The notes under the pieces were generated by a model that saw only the letters and a program-made list of their open reading frames with translations, was not told the DNA's origin and ran no database searches. Shown one piece after another: positions 63,247-64,000 of a DNA stretch of 64,000 nt (within the stretch, counting starts at the first letter, position 1; every line of letters starts with the position of its first letter). This stretch comes from Bradyrhizobium sp. Arg816. GTDB lineage: Bacteria; Pseudomonadota; Alphaproteobacteria; Rhizobiales; Xanthobacteraceae. Location of the stretch: the NCBI RefSeq assembly GCF_029989365.1, contig NZ_JAPRAQ010000014.1, positions 1 to 64,000 on the forward strand. The letters are read 5' to 3'. The translations under genes were made by a program, and so were the position numbers.

Positions 63247-63268
63247 AGGCCGCCAACTGAGGCGGCCT
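63247..63268. terminator. GGCCGCC-type bidirectional hairpin
   Basis: AGGCCGCC-AACTGA-GGCGGCCT lies between the P63C-like remnant (plus) and the 48-residue gene (minus), 3 bases after one stop and touching the other. Confidence 0.7.
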
Positions 63269-63414
63269 TACGGGGCGGCGAAATGAAGTACGACGGCCGC
63301 CATGATGCAAACGCCCAAGGCAATTGCCGCCCCGTAGCGCGGGTTGGGCCACGCCCCGGTCGTGATCAGTACCAGGGCGGCCACTCCGGCAAGTTTGAGA
63401 GCATTTATGACCAT
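63268..63414 (-). CDS. 48-residue two-helix membrane protein
   Basis: The product (MVINALKLAGVAALVLITTG, AWPNPRYGAAIALGVCIMAA, VVLHFAAP) consists of two hydrophobic segments around a NPRYG turn, a hairpin membrane protein. An upstream start at 63468 adds 18 residues. A terminator follows. Family not recognised. Confidence 0.5.
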   Translation of the reverse strand: MVINALKLAGVAALVLITTGAWPNPRYGAAIALGVCIMAAVVLHFAAP

Positions 63415-63620
63415 GCCTTTAATATGAGCCGTCCAACGAACTAGGTCACTCACAAATTCGAAAGACACTCAGGGTCAATACGGAAAGCACCTGTCTAAAG
63501 TGTTGGCCCTACGATAATACCTATGCTCAACAATTGAGCTTATAAGTTATCCCTGACATCTGCTGCCAAAGTTACCTTCGGGTGTTTCGCCTGCAGATGC
63601 ACGCAAAAATAGTGCAAGAA

Positions 63621-63690
63621 CAAAACAGGCCACTCCCAAATTCAAACTAGGCCGCCGCGCTCGGAAACAGGCCAGTACCAAAATCCGCGA
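63621..63690. repeat. Dispersed repeat copy R5, next to the recA promoter
   Basis: Contains CAAAACAGGCCACTCCCAAA, TTCAAACTAGGCCGCCGCGC and TCGGAAACAGGCCAGTACCA, very like R1. It ends three bases before the first LexA-type half-site of recA. Confidence 0.7.
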
Positions 63691-63692
63691 AA

Positions 63693-63725
63693 GAACATAT
63701 TGCGAACCAGGAACAAATGGGGTAC
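63693..63725. promoter_or_regulatory. LexA (SOS) box upstream of recA
   Basis: GAAC-N7-GAAC (63693-63707) is the alphaproteobacterial LexA box read on this strand (GTTC-N7-GTTC on the other). A second, weaker one, GAAC-N7-GTAC, lies at 63711-63725. The recA start is 76 bases downstream. These sites fit LexA repression with induction after DNA damage. Confidence 0.85.
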
Positions 63726-63800
63726 ATTGCTTTTATCGACGACCCGCCGCGCCAATCGTTTGTCCCGCACCCGAATCCTCGCCATAAGGAGCACGACCCA

Positions 63801-64000
63801 ATGTCCAACACTGCCCTGCGTATCGTCGAAGGATCTTCCATGGACAAGAGTAAAGCTCTGGCCGCCGCGCTCTCCCAGATCGAGCGCCAGTTCGGCAAGG
63901 GCTCGGTGATGAAGCTCGGCAAGAACGACCGGTCGATGGATGTCGAGGCGGTGTCCTCGGGGTCCCTCGGGCTCGACATTGCGCTCGGGATCGGCGGTCT
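63801..64000 (+). CDS. recA: Recombinase A, 3-prime part outside window
   Basis: The gene runs off the right edge. The visible 66 codons encode MSNTALRIVEGSSMDKSKAL and the RecA opening AAALSQIERQFGKGSVMKLG, then SSGSLGLDIALGIGGL, unmistakably RecA. RecA drives homologous recombination and LexA self-cleavage. AAGGAG lies 10 bases before the ATG at 63801; a second in-frame ATG at 63840 is the shorter start used in many species. Confidence 0.95.
   Translation, partial: MSNTALRIVEGSSMDKSKALAAALSQIERQFGKGSVMKLGKNDRSMDVEAVSSGSLGLDIALGIGG

Overview
This window comes from the chromosome of an alphaproteobacterium of the Bradyrhizobium/Rhodopseudomonas lineage. I infer this from the high GC content, the flgBC-fliE-fliQR-flhB-cckA gene order, repeated palindromes of the type scattered through Bradyrhizobium genomes, a GAAC-N7-GAAC (alphaproteobacterial LexA-type) box in front of recA, and many small Bradyrhizobium-type hypothetical proteins. 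No species can be fixed from the sequence alone.

Layout. 1-8.6 kb: flagellar basal-body and export genes (fliO on the minus strand; flgB, flgC, fliE, fliQ, fliR, flhB on the plus strand), then the hybrid kinase gene cckA and a Tim44-domain membrane protein. 8.7-13.6 kb: an AtzF-like amidase, a Crp/Fnr regulator and a NitT/TauT-type ABC importer. 13.9-21.6 kb: housekeeping and envelope genes (lectin-like secreted protein, glutathione transferase, ICMT-like methyltransferase, class I fumarase, DUF3616 protein, SH3-like protein). 21.7-25.5 kb: a probable TetR regulon of a carotenoid oxygenase and three membrane proteins, marked by two near-identical operator modules. 25.5-28.4 kb: a Lys/Ala-rich protein, a SET-domain methyltransferase and small membrane proteins.

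28.40-44.44 kb looks like an integrated catabolic island. The same 16-bp sequence sits at both ends, a broken P4-type integrase lies just inside the left end, a decayed tRNA-Ser 3-prime end lies further in, and broken ABC-F and DadA-like genes lie at the right. Its intact core is an IclR regulator, a spermidine/putrescine-type ABC importer whose two permeases are fused, and a tightly packed set: two-subunit CoA-transferase, BisC/TorA-like molybdoenzyme, AhpD-like protein, hotdog-like protein, class II aldolase, PfkB kinase and SDR dehydrogenase. The substrate is unknown. This is the best candidate here for an undescribed system.

44.4-54.2 kb: XRE/MmyB-type regulator, FrnE-like DsbA protein, CelD-like acetyltransferase, YeeE/YedE pair, PQQ dehydrogenase, HdeA-like protein, thioesterase and small secreted proteins. 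54.2-63.7 kb is a gene-poor tract with few large genes (one glycosyltransferase), many small proteins in paralogous pairs, two tandem putative sRNAs, a duplicated terminator element, eight hairpins sharing one stem sequence, and five copies of a dispersed repeat. The window ends inside recA.
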